Made by a program: the position numbers and the translations under genes. A stretch of DNA of 64,000 bases from an uncultured Prevotella sp. (GTDB taxonomy: Bacteria > Bacteroidota > Bacteroidia > Bacteroidales > Bacteroidaceae): the NCBI GenBank assembly GCA_900770395.1, contig CAAGKM010000001.1:3396-67395 (forward strand), read 5' to 3'. This document shows, in pieces, positions 5,979-14,853 of this stretch (the stretch's first letter is position 1; every line of letters begins with the position of its first letter). The notes under the pieces were generated by a model. It saw only the letters and a program-made list of their open reading frames with translations, had not been told where the DNA came from and did not search any database.

Positions 5979-8801
5979 CTACTCCAACAGCGGCTTGAGA
6001 TATTTGCCCGTGAGGCTTTCCTTGCACTTGCAGATGTCCTCGGGAGTTCCGCTGCAAACGATGTTTCCTCCTCGGTCGCCGCCGTCGGGTCCCATGTCGA
6101 TGATGTGGTCGGCACATTTTATCACGTCGAGGTTGTGCTCTATTATAAGTATGGTGTGACCGCGGCTGATGAGCGCGTCGAATGAAGACAGCAGACGCTT
6201 GATGTCGTGATAGTGCAGGCCGGTGGTCGGCTCGTCGAAGATGAACATCGTAGGTTCCTGTTTTTCCTGACCGATGAAGTAAGCCAGTTTCACACGCTGG
6301 TTCTCACCTCCTGAAAGGGTGGATGAGCTTTGTCCTAATTTGATGTAGCCCAGTCCCACATCCTGTAGTGGCTTCAGTCGTCGGGTGATGGCAAGCTGCT
6401 TGTACTCGGTGAAGAACTCCATTGCCTCGTTGATGGTCATGTCGAGCACGTCGCTGATGTTCTTGCCCGCAAACCTAACCTCAAGGATGTCGTGTTTGAA
6501 ACGCTTGCCGTGACAGCTGTCGCACTCCAATACAAGGTCTGCCATGAACTGCATCTCAACCGTTATCTCACCGGCACCCTTGCACTGCTCGCAACGTCCG
6601 CCGTCGGTGTTGAACGAGAAGTACTGCGATGTGAATCCCATCTGTTCGGCAAGCTGCTGCGATGCGAACAGGTCGCGGATGGCATCGTATGCCTTCACAT
6701 AGGTGGCAGGATTTGAGCGTGTGCTCTTGCCTATAGGGTTCTGGTCGACAAACTCCACATGTTTTATTGCTTTGTAGTCGCCCTCCAGCGCAGCATATTC
6801 GCCGGGAGCCTCGCACACTTCGCCGATGTGGCGCTTCAGGGCAGGGTAGAGTATACCCTTTACCAGACTTGACTTGCCGCTGCCGCTCACTCCCGTCACC
6901 ACGGTCATCACGTTGAGCGGTATGCTGGCATTGCAGCCTTTCAGGTTGTTCATCCTTGCGCCCTTTATTGTCACCGCCATGTTCCACGGACGGCGGCTCT
7001 TGGGCACTTCTATCACCTCGGTACGTGCAAGATGCCTCACGGTATGGCTCAGCGGGAACTTCTCAGGTGTAGCCTGATTTATACTGTCAGTGTCGCCCTC
7101 AAACACAATCTCGCCGCCTAATCGTCCCGCATCGGGACCAACGTCTATCAGATAGTCGCAAGCACGCATTATCTCATCGTCGTGCTCCACTATCACCACG
7201 GTGTTGCCTATGTCGCGCAACTCGTGCAACACCTTTATCAGTCTTTGGGTGTCGCGGCTGTGCAGACCAATGCTTGGCTCATCGAGAACGTAGAGCGACC
7301 CCACGAGCGGACTGCCTAATGATGTGGTGAGGTTGATGCGCTGGCTCTCACCACCTGACAGTGAGTTCGACAGACGGTTGAGAGTGAGGTAGCCAAGTCC
7401 CACATCATTAATGAATTGCAGTCTTGTGGTAATCTCTTTCAGTAGGCGTTTGGCTATCTGCTGCTCGTGGTCGGTGAGCTCCAGTTGCTCAAACCATTTG
7501 CCCAACCTTTCTATCGGCATCTCCACAAGATCGGTTATGCTATACCCTCCGATTTTCACGTAGGTAGCTTCCTTCTTCAGTCGTGTGCCATGGCATACCG
7601 GGCATGTGGTCTTACCCTTGTAGCGTGCCATCATCACCCTGTACTGTATCTTGTATTGATTGGCTTTCACCATGTCGAAGAAGTCGTCGATCGACACCCG
7701 CTCATCCTTGGCGCGCCGGCGGTCGGACGGCAGTCCGTGCCACAGCATGTCCTTCTGCTTCTGGCTGAGATTGCAGTAAGGCTCGAATATAGGGAACTTG
7801 TCGGCAGCAGCCCTGCGGCAGAACTCATCCTTCCATTGTCCCATCTTCTCACCGTGCCAGCACACCACACAACCGTCGTAAACCGAAAGCTGCGGATTGG
7901 GTATCACAAGCTTCTCGTCGATGCCCATCACCTTGCCGAATCCCTGACACTCGGGACAGGCACCCATGGGCGAGTTGAATGCAAACATCTGGTCGCAGGG
8001 TTCCTGGAATGTCATGCCGTCAGCCTCGAAGCGTGTGCTGAAGTCGTGGGTGATCATCGACGGCAGGAACACGAGCCGCATGCGTCCGTTGCCCTCGAAC
8101 ATGGCTGTCTCTGCCGAGTCAACAAGTCGGGCAACGGCATCCTTCGAGCTGTCAACGCTCATGCGGTCGATGATGAGCCAGATGGCTGACGGCTCGGGCA
8201 GAGTGTCTGCCTCCAGAAGGTCATCGATGCGGGTAAGGTCGTTGCTCGCCATCACTCTCGAATAGCCTTGCTGTATGTACATTCCCAACTGGTCGGTGAG
8301 AGTGCGCCCCTCAGGTATGCGTATTGGTGCAAGCACCATAAACTTCACACCCTCGCCATACTGCTCGGTGCATCTCACAATGTCCTCGGTGGTGTGTTTC
8401 TTCACCTCCTGACCGCTTATCGGCGATATGGTCTTGCCTATGCGTGCATATAGCAGCCGCAGATATTCGTATATCTCTGTGGTGGTGCCCACGGTGCTTC
8501 GCGGATTGCGGCTTATCACCTTTTGCTCTATGGCTATTGCCGGCGGAATGCCCTTGATGAAGTCACATTCGGGCTTGTTCATTCTGCCGAGAAACTGCCG
8601 TGCATACGAGCTGAGGCTCGCCACATAGCGGCGCTGCCCCTCGGCATAGAGGGTGTCGAACGCCAGCGACGACTTGCCGCTGCCGCTCACTCCAGCTATA
8701 CACACCATCTTGTTGCGCGGTATCTTTACGCTGACATTCTTCAGGTTATTGACCCTTGCGCCTTTTATTTCGATAAATTCCATAGTTTCTTCACTCTTCA
8801 T
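5979..8801 (-). CDS. Second UvrA paralogue (ABC excinuclease subunit A family)
   Basis: A 940-residue double-ABC ATPase of the UvrA family. Walker A motifs are GVSGSGKS (about residues 37-44) and again GVSGSGKS in the second half; signature motifs are LSGGESQR and LSGGENQR; and the C-terminal zinc-finger module (CEQCKGAGE ... CDSCHGKR) is intact. The first zinc-finger site lacks its leading Cys pair (DGMTFQEPCDQMFAFNSP). The start overlaps the stop of the canonical uvrA by four bases, so both come from one message. Insert regions differ from true UvrA (for example SPIGKSTRSNP instead of SPIGRTPRSNP). It probably recognises damaged or chemically modified DNA, or protects against DNA-binding drugs, but whether it works with UvrB is not shown by the sequence. 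Confidence 0.88.
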   Translation of the reverse strand: MKSEETMEFIEIKGARVNNLKNVSVKIPRNKMVCIAGVSGSGKSSLAFDTLYAEGQRRYVASLSSYARQFLGRMNKPECDFIKGIPPAIAIEQKVISRNPRSTVGTTTEIYEYLRLLYARIGKTISPISGQEVKKHTTEDIVRCTEQYGEGVKFMVLAPIRIPEGRTLTDQLGMYIQQGYSRVMASNDLTRIDDLLEADTLPEPSAIWLIIDRMSVDSSKDAVARLVDSAETAMFEGNGRMRLVFLPSMITHDFSTRFEADGMTFQEPCDQMFAFNSPMGACPECQGFGKVMGIDEKLVIPNPQLSVYDGCVVCWHGEKMGQWKDEFCRRAAADKFPIFEPYCNLSQKQKDMLWHGLPSDRRRAKDERVSIDDFFDMVKANQYKIQYRVMMARYKGKTTCPVCHGTRLKKEATYVKIGGYSITDLVEMPIERLGKWFEQLELTDHEQQIAKRLLKEITTRLQFINDVGLGYLTLNRLSNSLSGGESQRINLTTSLGSPLVGSLYVLDEPSIGLHSRDTQRLIKVLHELRDIGNTVVIVEHDDEIMRACDYLIDVGPDAGRLGGEIVFEGDTDSINQATPEKFPLSHTVRHLARTEVIEVPKSRRPWNMAVTIKGARMNNLKGCNASIPLNVMTVVTGVSGSGKSSLVKGILYPALKRHIGEVCEAPGEYAALEGDYKAIKHVEFVDQNPIGKSTRSNPATYVKAYDAIRDLFASQQLAEQMGFTSQYFSFNTDGGRCEQCKGAGEITVEMQFMADLVLECDSCHGKRFKHDILEVRFAGKNISDVLDMTINEAMEFFTEYKQLAITRRLKPLQDVGLGYIKLGQSSSTLSGGENQRVKLAYFIGQEKQEPTMFIFDEPTTGLHYHDIKRLLSSFDALISRGHTILIIEHNLDVIKCADHIIDMGPDGGDRGGNIVCSGTPEDICKCKESLTGKYLKPLLE

Positions 8802-11623
8802 TTCCTTAGCGTTTCCTCAATAAATCTCGCAGTCACTCCCTTGCCGCTTTTTGCCACTTCCTCGGGAGTGCCTGTTGCCATCACCATTCCGCCGCCTCTG
8901 CCGCCTTGCGGTCCCATGTCGATGATGTAGTCTGCCATTTTTATCACGTCGAGGTTGTGCTCAATCACCACCACGGTGTTGCCGCGGTCGGTAAGACGGC
9001 TCAGCACATCCATCAATATCTTTATGTCCTCAAAGTGCAGTCCTGTTGTCGGCTCATCGAGGATGTACATAGTCTTGCCCGTGTCCTTCTTGCTCAGTTC
9101 GGTGGCAAGTTTCACACGCTGGCTTTCACCACCTGACAGGGTTGTGGAGGGCTGTCCCAGTTTGATGTACCCCAGTCCCACGTCCTGCAACGTCTTTATC
9201 TTGCGCAGAATGTCGGGCACGTTCTCAAAGAACTCCACAGCCTGATTGATGGTCATGTCGAGCACGTCGGCAATCGACTTTCCCTTATATCTCACCTCCA
9301 AGGTCTCACGGTTGTAGCGCTTGCCGTGACACTCCTCGCAGGGCACCATCACGTCGGGCAGGAAGTTCATCTCGATGGTCTTGTAACCGTTGCCGCCGCA
9401 GGTCTCGCAGCGGCCGCCCTTCACGTTGAACGAGAAGCGCCCCGGCTTGTAGCCGCGGATTTTTGCCTCGGGCAGGTTGACGAACATTGAGCGTATATCA
9501 GCAAACACTCCCGTGTAGGTGCTCGGGTTTGAGCGCGGTGTGCGGCCTATCGGACTCTGGTCCACGTTCACCACCTTATCTATATTGTCCAGTCCATCAA
9601 TCTTGTCGTATGGCATAGGCTCCTTCAGCGACCTGTAGAAATGCTTTGAGAGTATGGGCTGCAGAGTCTCGTTTATCAGTGTCGACTTTCCGCTGCCGCT
9701 CACTCCCGTCACCACAGTCAGCTTGCCCAATGGCAGTTCCACGTCAACATTCTTCAGGTTGTTGCCGCGGCAGCCTCTCAGCCAGATGCTCTTGCCGTTG
9801 CCCTTGCGCCTTGTGGCTGGAATTTCAATCTTGCGCTCACCGCTGAGATACTGGCTTGTGATGGTGTGCTGGCTCATCATCTGCTCGGGTGTGCCCTGGA
9901 ACACCACCTCGCCGCCCTTGCGCCCAGCCTTGGGACCGATGTCCACGATGTAGTCGGCAGCAAGCATCATGTCCTTGTCGTGCTCCACCACTATCACCGT
10001 GTTGCCTATGTCACGGAGGTTGCGCAGCGAGGCTATCAGTTTTTCGTTGTCACGCTGGTGCAGACCAATGCTCGGCTCATCGAGGATGTAGAGCACGTTC
10101 ACAAGCTGTGAGCCAATCTGAGTGGCAAGCCTTATGCGCTGACTCTCGCCGCCCGACAGTGTTGCCGAGGCACGGTTGAGCGACAGGTAGTCGAGCCCCA
10201 CCTCCAGCAGGAAGTCAAGCCTCGTGCGTATCTCCTTCAGTATCTCTGCCGCTATCTTCTTCTGTTGCGGGTCAAGATGCTTCTCCGCCTCGTCGGTCCA
10301 GCTGCGCAGCTCGCTTATGTCCATTTCGGCAAGCTCGCTGATGTTCTTGTCCCATATCCTGTACGACAGAGCCTCGCGGTTGAGGCGCTTGCCGCCGCAC
10401 TCAGGACAGGTGCATTCGGCAAGAAACTGCTCACTCCACTTCTTGGCATCGGCACTGTCATCGTTGTCGATAACGTTCTTTATGTATTTCACCACTCCGT
10501 CGAATGGAGCAAACCAGTCGTTGGTGGTGTGTGTCAGTTCCTTGTCAACCTTTATGTTGCCCACTGTGCCGTAAAGTATCTCCGTCATTGCCTCCTCGGG
10601 AATCTCCTCGATGGGAGTCTTCAGCGTGCAGTCGTGGTTGTGCAGAATGGAGTCTATCTGCCAGAAAATCATTTGGTTCTTGTATTTTCCCAACGGCAGG
10701 ATGCCTCCGGCATATATGCTCTGCTTGCGGTCGGGCATCACCTTGTCCATGTCAATCTGGTTTATGCGCCCTAAGCCTTTACAGCGCGGACACGCTCCCT
10801 GCGGCGAGTTGAACGAGAAGTTGTTTGGCGCAGGGTCGCTGTAGGATATTCCCGTCACTGGACACATCAGCCGTCTTGAGAAATGCTTTGCCTCGTCGGT
10901 GGCTGCGTCGATTACCATCATCAGTCCGTCGCCCTGCTTCATTGCCGTGTCAACGCTCTTGCGCAGGCGGTCCTCATCCTTTGCCTCCACTTTTAGGCGG
11001 TCGACCACCACCTCTATGTTGTGGTTCTTGTATCTGTCCACCTTCATGCCGCGGGTAATCTCTGTCACCTCGCCGTCCACCCTTACATTCAGGTAGCCTT
11101 TGCGGCGCATGCTCTCAAACAGTTCACGGTAGTGGCCCTTACGGCTGCGCACCAGTGGGGCAAGAATGTAAATCTTCTTGCCTTCATACTCCTTTAAAAT
11201 CATCTGCAGCACCTGTTCGGCGGTGTATTTCACCATCTCCATACCCGAGGCATGGCTGTAGGCACGTCCCGCCCTGGCGTAGAGCAGACGCATATAGTCG
11301 TAAATCTCAGTAGTGGTGCCCACGGTGCTTCGTGGATTGCGGTTGGTGGTCTTCTGTTCAATGCTGATTACCGGGCTTAGTCCCGTAATCTTGTCCACGT
11401 CGGGGCGCTCCATGCCTCCAAGAAAGTTACGGGCATAAGCCGAGAAAGTCTCGATATATCTTCTCTGTCCCTCTGCAAATATTGTGTCGAACGCTAATGA
11501 TGACTTTCCGCTGCCGCTCAGTCCAGTTATTACGGTAAGGCTGCCGCGTGGTATCTCCACGTCAATGTTTTTCAGATTGTGAACCCTTGCGCCGTACACA
11601 TTTATCTTGTCGTCCTGTCTCAT
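8798..11623 (-). CDS. uvrA: Excinuclease ABC subunit A
   Basis: UvrA, 941 residues, finds bulky DNA lesions and loads UvrB in nucleotide excision repair. Two ABC modules are visible: Walker A GLSGSGKS (34-41) and GVSGSGKS, signature LSGGESQR twice, and Walker B ILDEPSIGLH and ILDEPTTGLH. The C-terminal zinc finger (CETCGGNGY ... CEECHGKRYNRETLE) is canonical. In the first zinc site the motif reads CPVTG where E. coli has CPIC, so one expected Cys is missing. It precedes the second uvrA paralogue with a 4-nt overlap and follows a CHU_C protein by 25 nt. The canonical SPIGRTPRSNP segment marks this copy as the true UvrA; uvrB lies at 43.6 kb. Confidence 0.95.
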   Translation of the reverse strand: MRQDDKINVYGARVHNLKNIDVEIPRGSLTVITGLSGSGKSSLAFDTIFAEGQRRYIETFSAYARNFLGGMERPDVDKITGLSPVISIEQKTTNRNPRSTVGTTTEIYDYMRLLYARAGRAYSHASGMEMVKYTAEQVLQMILKEYEGKKIYILAPLVRSRKGHYRELFESMRRKGYLNVRVDGEVTEITRGMKVDRYKNHNIEVVVDRLKVEAKDEDRLRKSVDTAMKQGDGLMMVIDAATDEAKHFSRRLMCPVTGISYSDPAPNNFSFNSPQGACPRCKGLGRINQIDMDKVMPDRKQSIYAGGILPLGKYKNQMIFWQIDSILHNHDCTLKTPIEEIPEEAMTEILYGTVGNIKVDKELTHTTNDWFAPFDGVVKYIKNVIDNDDSADAKKWSEQFLAECTCPECGGKRLNREALSYRIWDKNISELAEMDISELRSWTDEAEKHLDPQQKKIAAEILKEIRTRLDFLLEVGLDYLSLNRASATLSGGESQRIRLATQIGSQLVNVLYILDEPSIGLHQRDNEKLIASLRNLRDIGNTVIVVEHDKDMMLAADYIVDIGPKAGRKGGEVVFQGTPEQMMSQHTITSQYLSGERKIEIPATRRKGNGKSIWLRGCRGNNLKNVDVELPLGKLTVVTGVSGSGKSTLINETLQPILSKHFYRSLKEPMPYDKIDGLDNIDKVVNVDQSPIGRTPRSNPSTYTGVFADIRSMFVNLPEAKIRGYKPGRFSFNVKGGRCETCGGNGYKTIEMNFLPDVMVPCEECHGKRYNRETLEVRYKGKSIADVLDMTINQAVEFFENVPDILRKIKTLQDVGLGYIKLGQPSTTLSGGESQRVKLATELSKKDTGKTMYILDEPTTGLHFEDIKILMDVLSRLTDRGNTVVVIEHNLDVIKMADYIIDMGPQGGRGGGMVMATGTPEEVAKSGKGVTARFIEETLRK

Positions 11624-11648
11624 TGATCCTCTTTTCTGTTTTTGTTTT

Positions 11649-12350
11649 TCAGTTTGTAGGTGTGGAAGTCTCGATATAGTCGCGCAGTATGTTGACGTCG
11701 CGCTTTATCTCATATTTTCTTCCGTCGGCACCTTTTGCCTTTACCAGTACGAAATAAACTCCATCTTTCACAGGCTTGCCGTTGTGGGTGCCGTCCCATC
11801 CGCCGTTGATGTCGGTCCAGTCATATATCTTTACTCCGTGTCGGCTGAAGATATAGGCGTGAAACTCCACGATGCTCCTGTGGTTGCTCTTGGCTTTGTA
11901 TATGTCGTTTATGCCGTCACCGTTGGGCGAGAATGCGTTTGGCATCTCTAATTTGCTTGCGCTGATGCTCACGGTGATGCTGCCTTCAGCCACATCGTTG
12001 CCCGTGTACAGCTCCACGGTGTATGTGCCCGATTCCAGGAACTCAAACTCGGTGTCCTGCTCATACCTTATAAGGAAAGGCGATGTTTCACCGCTCTTGG
12101 TAAATCTCCATTCGTATGCCGGCATCTCGTCTTCTCCGATATTGTCGGGATTAGCCTTGAACATGACCTTTAGCGGAGCCTCGGCATCGTTTATTGCCGA
12201 TGTCTCCTCTATGTCTGTACCGTCCATGGTGTAGTATGCCGTGGGTGTGAATGCCGCCTGTACGGTTGTGGGCATAATCATTGCCACCACCCACACCATC
12301 ACTATTATGTGTTTGGAAATGATAGCTTTACATTGTTTACTGTTCATCAT
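11649..12350 (-). CDS. Secreted protein with gliding-motility-type (CHU_C) C-terminal domain
   Basis: A 233-residue exported protein. The start at 12350 is chosen over an upstream ATG at 12428 because a promoter -7 box (12378-12386) sits between them and a clean signal peptide follows (hydrophobic IIVMVWVVAMIMPTTVQA). A PKD/Ig-like region is followed by the CHU_C domain from about residue 145: PNAFSPNGDGINDIY, WDGTHNGKPVKDGVYFVLVKA. CHU_C is the type B C-terminal domain that targets proteins to the type IX secretion system in Bacteroidetes and is frequent in adhesins and gliding-associated proteins. Here it makes up nearly half the protein. It lies 25 nt upstream of uvrA on the same strand, probably by chance rather than shared function. 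Confidence 0.85.
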   Translation of the reverse strand: MMNSKQCKAIISKHIIVMVWVVAMIMPTTVQAAFTPTAYYTMDGTDIEETSAINDAEAPLKVMFKANPDNIGEDEMPAYEWRFTKSGETSPFLIRYEQDTEFEFLESGTYTVELYTGNDVAEGSITVSISASKLEMPNAFSPNGDGINDIYKAKSNHRSIVEFHAYIFSRHGVKIYDWTDINGGWDGTHNGKPVKDGVYFVLVKAKGADGRKYEIKRDVNILRDYIETSTPTN

Positions 12351-12377
12351 TCTGTGTTTTTGTTTATAAATCAGTCT

Positions 12378-12410
12378 GCAAATATACAAATTTTCCTTTA
12401 AATCTCCAAA
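12378..12410 (-). promoter_or_regulatory. Promoter (-33 and -7) for the CHU_C protein gene
   Basis: Minus-strand -7 TATATTTGC (12378-12386) and -33 TTTG (12407-12410) with a 20-bp spacer. It lies 28 nt upstream of the chosen ATG and rules out the longer frame's start. Confidence 0.8.
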
Positions 12411-12502
12411 CACTTTTGTTAAAATCACCTTAAAATTTTGTATATAATTTGTGTGTGTTATATCTATGATATATTTTTAATTATTGTTTGAGCGGGAATA
12501 AA

Positions 12503-12553
12503 AACAATATGACCGGATTCCATATTCTTGTTTGGAGTCCGGTCATGTTTTTT
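12503..12553. terminator. Bidirectional intrinsic terminator
   Basis: Stem ATGACCGGA(T)TCC / GGA(G)TCCGGTCAT (12509-12546) with T runs on both sides: TTTTTT after 12547 on plus and ATTGTTTTTA on minus. It ends the Cys/His-rich gene at 12576 on the minus strand. Confidence 0.85.
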
Positions 12554-12575
12554 CTTTTAACGCCTTATGTTTCCT

Positions 12576-12866
12576 TTAACGTCTTGCGTATCCGCAATGT
12601 CTTCTCATTTCACGTATATGCTTCTCGTGCTGCTTCTGCATCTTTTTTATGTGTTTGCGGCATGTCTTGCAAGTCTTGTTGCCAGTGGCTCTCCATGACC
12701 TGTTATGGCATTTGCAGCGGCAGTGGCGTGCATGATCCATATAACACTTTTGTTCTATGCTCACATGACATTTTCTGTCACGATGTGTGTTGTTGTTTCC
12801 ACTGGCTGACACCACTATCGTCAGCATCATTACCATCATCATCATTATTTTCTTCATAACGTTCAT
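12576..12866 (-). CDS. Small secreted Cys/His-rich protein
   Basis: A 96-residue protein with a signal peptide (MKKIMMMMVMMLTIVVSASG; translation may start at residue 1 or at Met4). The mature ~70 residues contain nine Cys and ten His in closely spaced pairs (CHVSIEQKC, HARHCRCKCH, CKTCRKH, HCGYARR) and many Lys/Arg. The pattern resembles a zinc- or copper-binding knot, but I know no family with this order. It has its own promoter (12903-12934) and its own terminator, so it is a single-gene unit. The protein should reside in the periplasm, where metal binding or binding to an acidic polymer is plausible. Confidence 0.72.
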   Translation of the reverse strand: MNVMKKIMMMMVMMLTIVVSASGNNNTHRDRKCHVSIEQKCYMDHARHCRCKCHNRSWRATGNKTCKTCRKHIKKMQKQHEKHIREMRRHCGYARR

Positions 12867-12902
12867 TTTTTATGGTTAATACTTTTATTTCTTATTTTCA
12901 CT

Positions 12903-12934
12903 GCAAAGGTACAATGAAATGACGATGTGGCAAA
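12903..12934 (-). promoter_or_regulatory. Promoter for the Cys/His-rich gene
   Basis: Minus-strand -7 TACCTTTGC (12903-12911) and -33 TTTG (12931-12934), spacer 19 bp, 37 nt upstream of the first ATG. Confidence 0.8.
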
Positions 12935-13024
12935 AAGAAAATACCTAAATGGCGGTAGGACTTTTCCTAATCACATGGGATTTTCCCCATTGGGATTCTT
13001 TCTCATGACTTGAGCCGGCGGACG

Positions 13025-13711
13025 CTATTTCCTTTTCAGCGAGCGCAGATACCGTTTCTGTTCGTCAGTTATTCTGAAACTTTCCACGGCTTTCTGTATC
13101 GTCTTGTTGTGTGTCCATAGCGGCAGCCGCTGCTGTTCTATATACGGCAGTGTCGCTTCATATTGTTTTGTAAGGGCAGTGGCGAAATACCATGCCACCA
13201 TCATCTTTACATAGTAGTGGTCCGACTCTATTGCCGCCACCCTGTCGAGATATTCCGTGCTGAACCCGTCGTCAAGAAAATGCGCCATGAGCATGCCTGT
13301 CCCGAACCTCACTGTAAATGGGTGTGCGTCAGCCATCCATCTGTCGATGTCTTCCAGCAGCCGTTGGTGCGTGTCCTTTCTCTTAAACGCCTTGGGGTGC
13401 ATCATGTCGCATGTTGCCCAGTTGTCCACATACGGCAGGAAGCGGTCAAGCTCCGCAATCGTTCTGTCATAGTCTTTCAGTTCCGAGAGTATAAAACCGT
13501 GAAGGTTGTTCTCGTCATAGTATTTGTGCGGCAATGATTGCAGCACAGTGTCTCCCTTGCCCTCTTTTATAATATTTTTTGCCAACTGCCGCAGCTGCGG
13601 AGTTCTCACGCCGATGACACATTCTCGGTTGATATCGGGTATCAGTTTTGCATGAAAATCCCTGTAAGCCGTGTCTTGCAGGGCAAAAAGTCTGTTGGTA
13701 ATCTCTTTCAT
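13025..13711 (-). CDS. DNA alkylation repair protein (AlkD-like)
   Basis: A 228-residue all-helical HEAT-like repeat protein of the AlkD/AlkC DNA-glycosylase superfamily, which removes bulky alkylated bases such as N3- and N7-alkylpurines. Diagnostic segments are RTPQLRQLAK near residue 38, PYVDNWATCDMM near 95 and RFGTGMLMAHFLDD near 138. AlkD places a Trp and an Asp at the lesion; the WATCDMM segment is the probable equivalent. The start at 13711 (MKEITN) is preferred over 13774, which would lie inside the upstream gene; it leaves a 23-nt gap. It follows the DUF1349 lipoprotein on the same strand and is probably co-transcribed with it. Confidence 0.85.
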   Translation of the reverse strand: MKEITNRLFALQDTAYRDFHAKLIPDINRECVIGVRTPQLRQLAKNIIKEGKGDTVLQSLPHKYYDENNLHGFILSELKDYDRTIAELDRFLPYVDNWATCDMMHPKAFKRKDTHQRLLEDIDRWMADAHPFTVRFGTGMLMAHFLDDGFSTEYLDRVAAIESDHYYVKMMVAWYFATALTKQYEATLPYIEQQRLPLWTHNKTIQKAVESFRITDEQKRYLRSLKRK

Positions 13712-13734
13712 CTTTTTTATGCTTTTCTTCGTTA

Positions 13735-14439
13735 TCAATCCGGTTGCTGACCGTCGTGGGCTTTCCATGCACATTCGGTGAGCTTCATGTCGGTGAATAC
13801 AGCCTTGAATGACGATTCTTCAGAAGAGCAGGCATATATTCCGAAACGGATTTTTCCGCCGCCCTTATGCAGGTGACAGACGCGCATTTGCGTGAATTTC
13901 TCACCATCGTTGGAACATTCTATGCAGTAGTCGTCCTCGCGGCGTGAAAGTCGGTACCACATCGTCTTTACCTTTGCGTCTATGGCTGTCGTAGCCCAGT
14001 CAGAATAGCCTCCGTTTGTCACTACGCTTCCAAGATGCTGAAACTCTTCATTCTCATATTCCACACTTCCTTTCAGCCAGTTCTCGCTGTCGAGGTAAAG
14101 CACCACGCCGCATTGGTCGAAACGGTGATGGCTGTCGGAGAAGTCAGTCTTTACAATGAAGCTGAAGAACTTCTCTTCGGTCTCCATCTGGAACACAGGG
14201 GCATTGTCGTTCTGAAAATGATAGTAGGTGCGCTGCCACAGGTCAGTCTTAGGTTTGGTTACAACCTCAACCGTATCTCCTTTAATTGCGTAGCTCTCCG
14301 GCTGGCGGGTCCATGCGAAGCCATTGATGTCAATACTCATAGTCTTGTCTGTTGCTGCCATATTCTCCTGTTGTTTTACATTGTTGTTGCCGCATGCTGT
14401 CATTATTGCGAGCACAGCAAATAAATTCAGAATTTTCAT
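13735..14439 (-). CDS. DUF1349 (concanavalin-like) lipoprotein
   Basis: A 234-residue predicted lipoprotein with lipobox IMTAC (Cys16). The mature domain matches DUF1349, a beta-sandwich related to yeast 'regulation of enolase 1' and to concanavalin-like lectins: FSFIVKTDF, CGVVLYLDSENWLKGSVEYE, WYRLSRREDDYCIECSNDG, KIRFGIYACSS. Such domains may bind sugars, and several occur beside carbohydrate-active enzymes, but the ligand is unknown. It is followed after 23 nt by the AlkD-like gene. A -7 promoter element lies 54 nt upstream. Confidence 0.85.
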   Translation of the reverse strand: MKILNLFAVLAIMTACGNNNVKQQENMAATDKTMSIDINGFAWTRQPESYAIKGDTVEVVTKPKTDLWQRTYYHFQNDNAPVFQMETEEKFFSFIVKTDFSDSHHRFDQCGVVLYLDSENWLKGSVEYENEEFQHLGSVVTNGGYSDWATTAIDAKVKTMWYRLSRREDDYCIECSNDGEKFTQMRVCHLHKGGGKIRFGIYACSSEESSFKAVFTDMKLTECAWKAHDGQQPD

Positions 14440-14492
14440 TGCATTTATCGAATGTGTTAAAACGTTTCTATTTCCATAGTGTTAAGAACGTT

Positions 14493-14501
14493 GCAAAAAT
14501 A
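14493..14501 (-). promoter_or_regulatory. Promoter -7 element for the DUF1349 lipoprotein
   Basis: Minus strand TATTTTTGC. A near -33 box (CTTG, 14520-14523) stands at almost the right distance. Confidence 0.6.
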
Positions 14502-14638
14502 CAAAAAATAAATGAGAATCAAGTGGTTTTAACCCATTTTTGCATAAAATAATATTTTGTGGGCGATAAAATTCATGGGATACGCCCAATACATTGCTCA
14601 ATACCCGTTTAAAGAGAGAGTTATAAGGTGAAATCTTG

Positions 14639-14693
14639 TTTGGCAGCAGTCTGGATTTCATCTGGTAACAGTCGAAATTCCGTTTGGTAGCAG
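14639..14693. repeat. Three 11-bp cores spaced exactly 22 bp
   Basis: TTTGGCAGCAG, TCTGGTAACAG and TTTGGTAGCAG begin at 14639, 14661 and 14683, a constant 22-bp step; a decayed fourth core can be placed at ~14705. The intervening A/T-richer spacers are not conserved. The array lies in the 413-nt non-coding stretch 14440-14852, which otherwise holds only a GGGCG/CGCCC hairpin at 14560-14588, the lipoprotein promoter, and direct repeat R1. Confidence 0.7.
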
Positions 14694-14780
14694 GCAAAAG
14701 ATTATTGGATAATTGGCGAAATACAAATGGAACGTCCTTTTTTACAATGTAAACCCTACTTTTCATACGCACATTTATCT

Positions 14781-14853
14781 GTTTCCACCATTTCCACCAC
14801 CACCATCCCCCAGTGGTGTTGCGGAACGGATTGAAACCATAGTATTATAAAGT
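14781..14853. repeat. 73-bp direct repeat, left copy (R1)
   Basis: It begins GTTTCCACCATTTCCACC and ends GAAACCATAGTATTATAAAG plus T. It matches 15951-16023 at 68 of 73 positions in the same orientation. It ends at the stop codon of the last gene of the DUF3990 module. Confidence 0.85.

Noticed and set aside
12944..13020. Possible attenuator between the AlkD-like gene and the Cys/His-rich gene's promoter
   Set aside because: Only short, imperfect stems around CCTAA/TTAGG-like and ATGGG/CCCAT segments without a T run.
14482..14772. 96-codon minus-strand frame over the 22-bp array
   Set aside because: No promoter, no family similarity, and it crosses the lipoprotein promoter and repeats.
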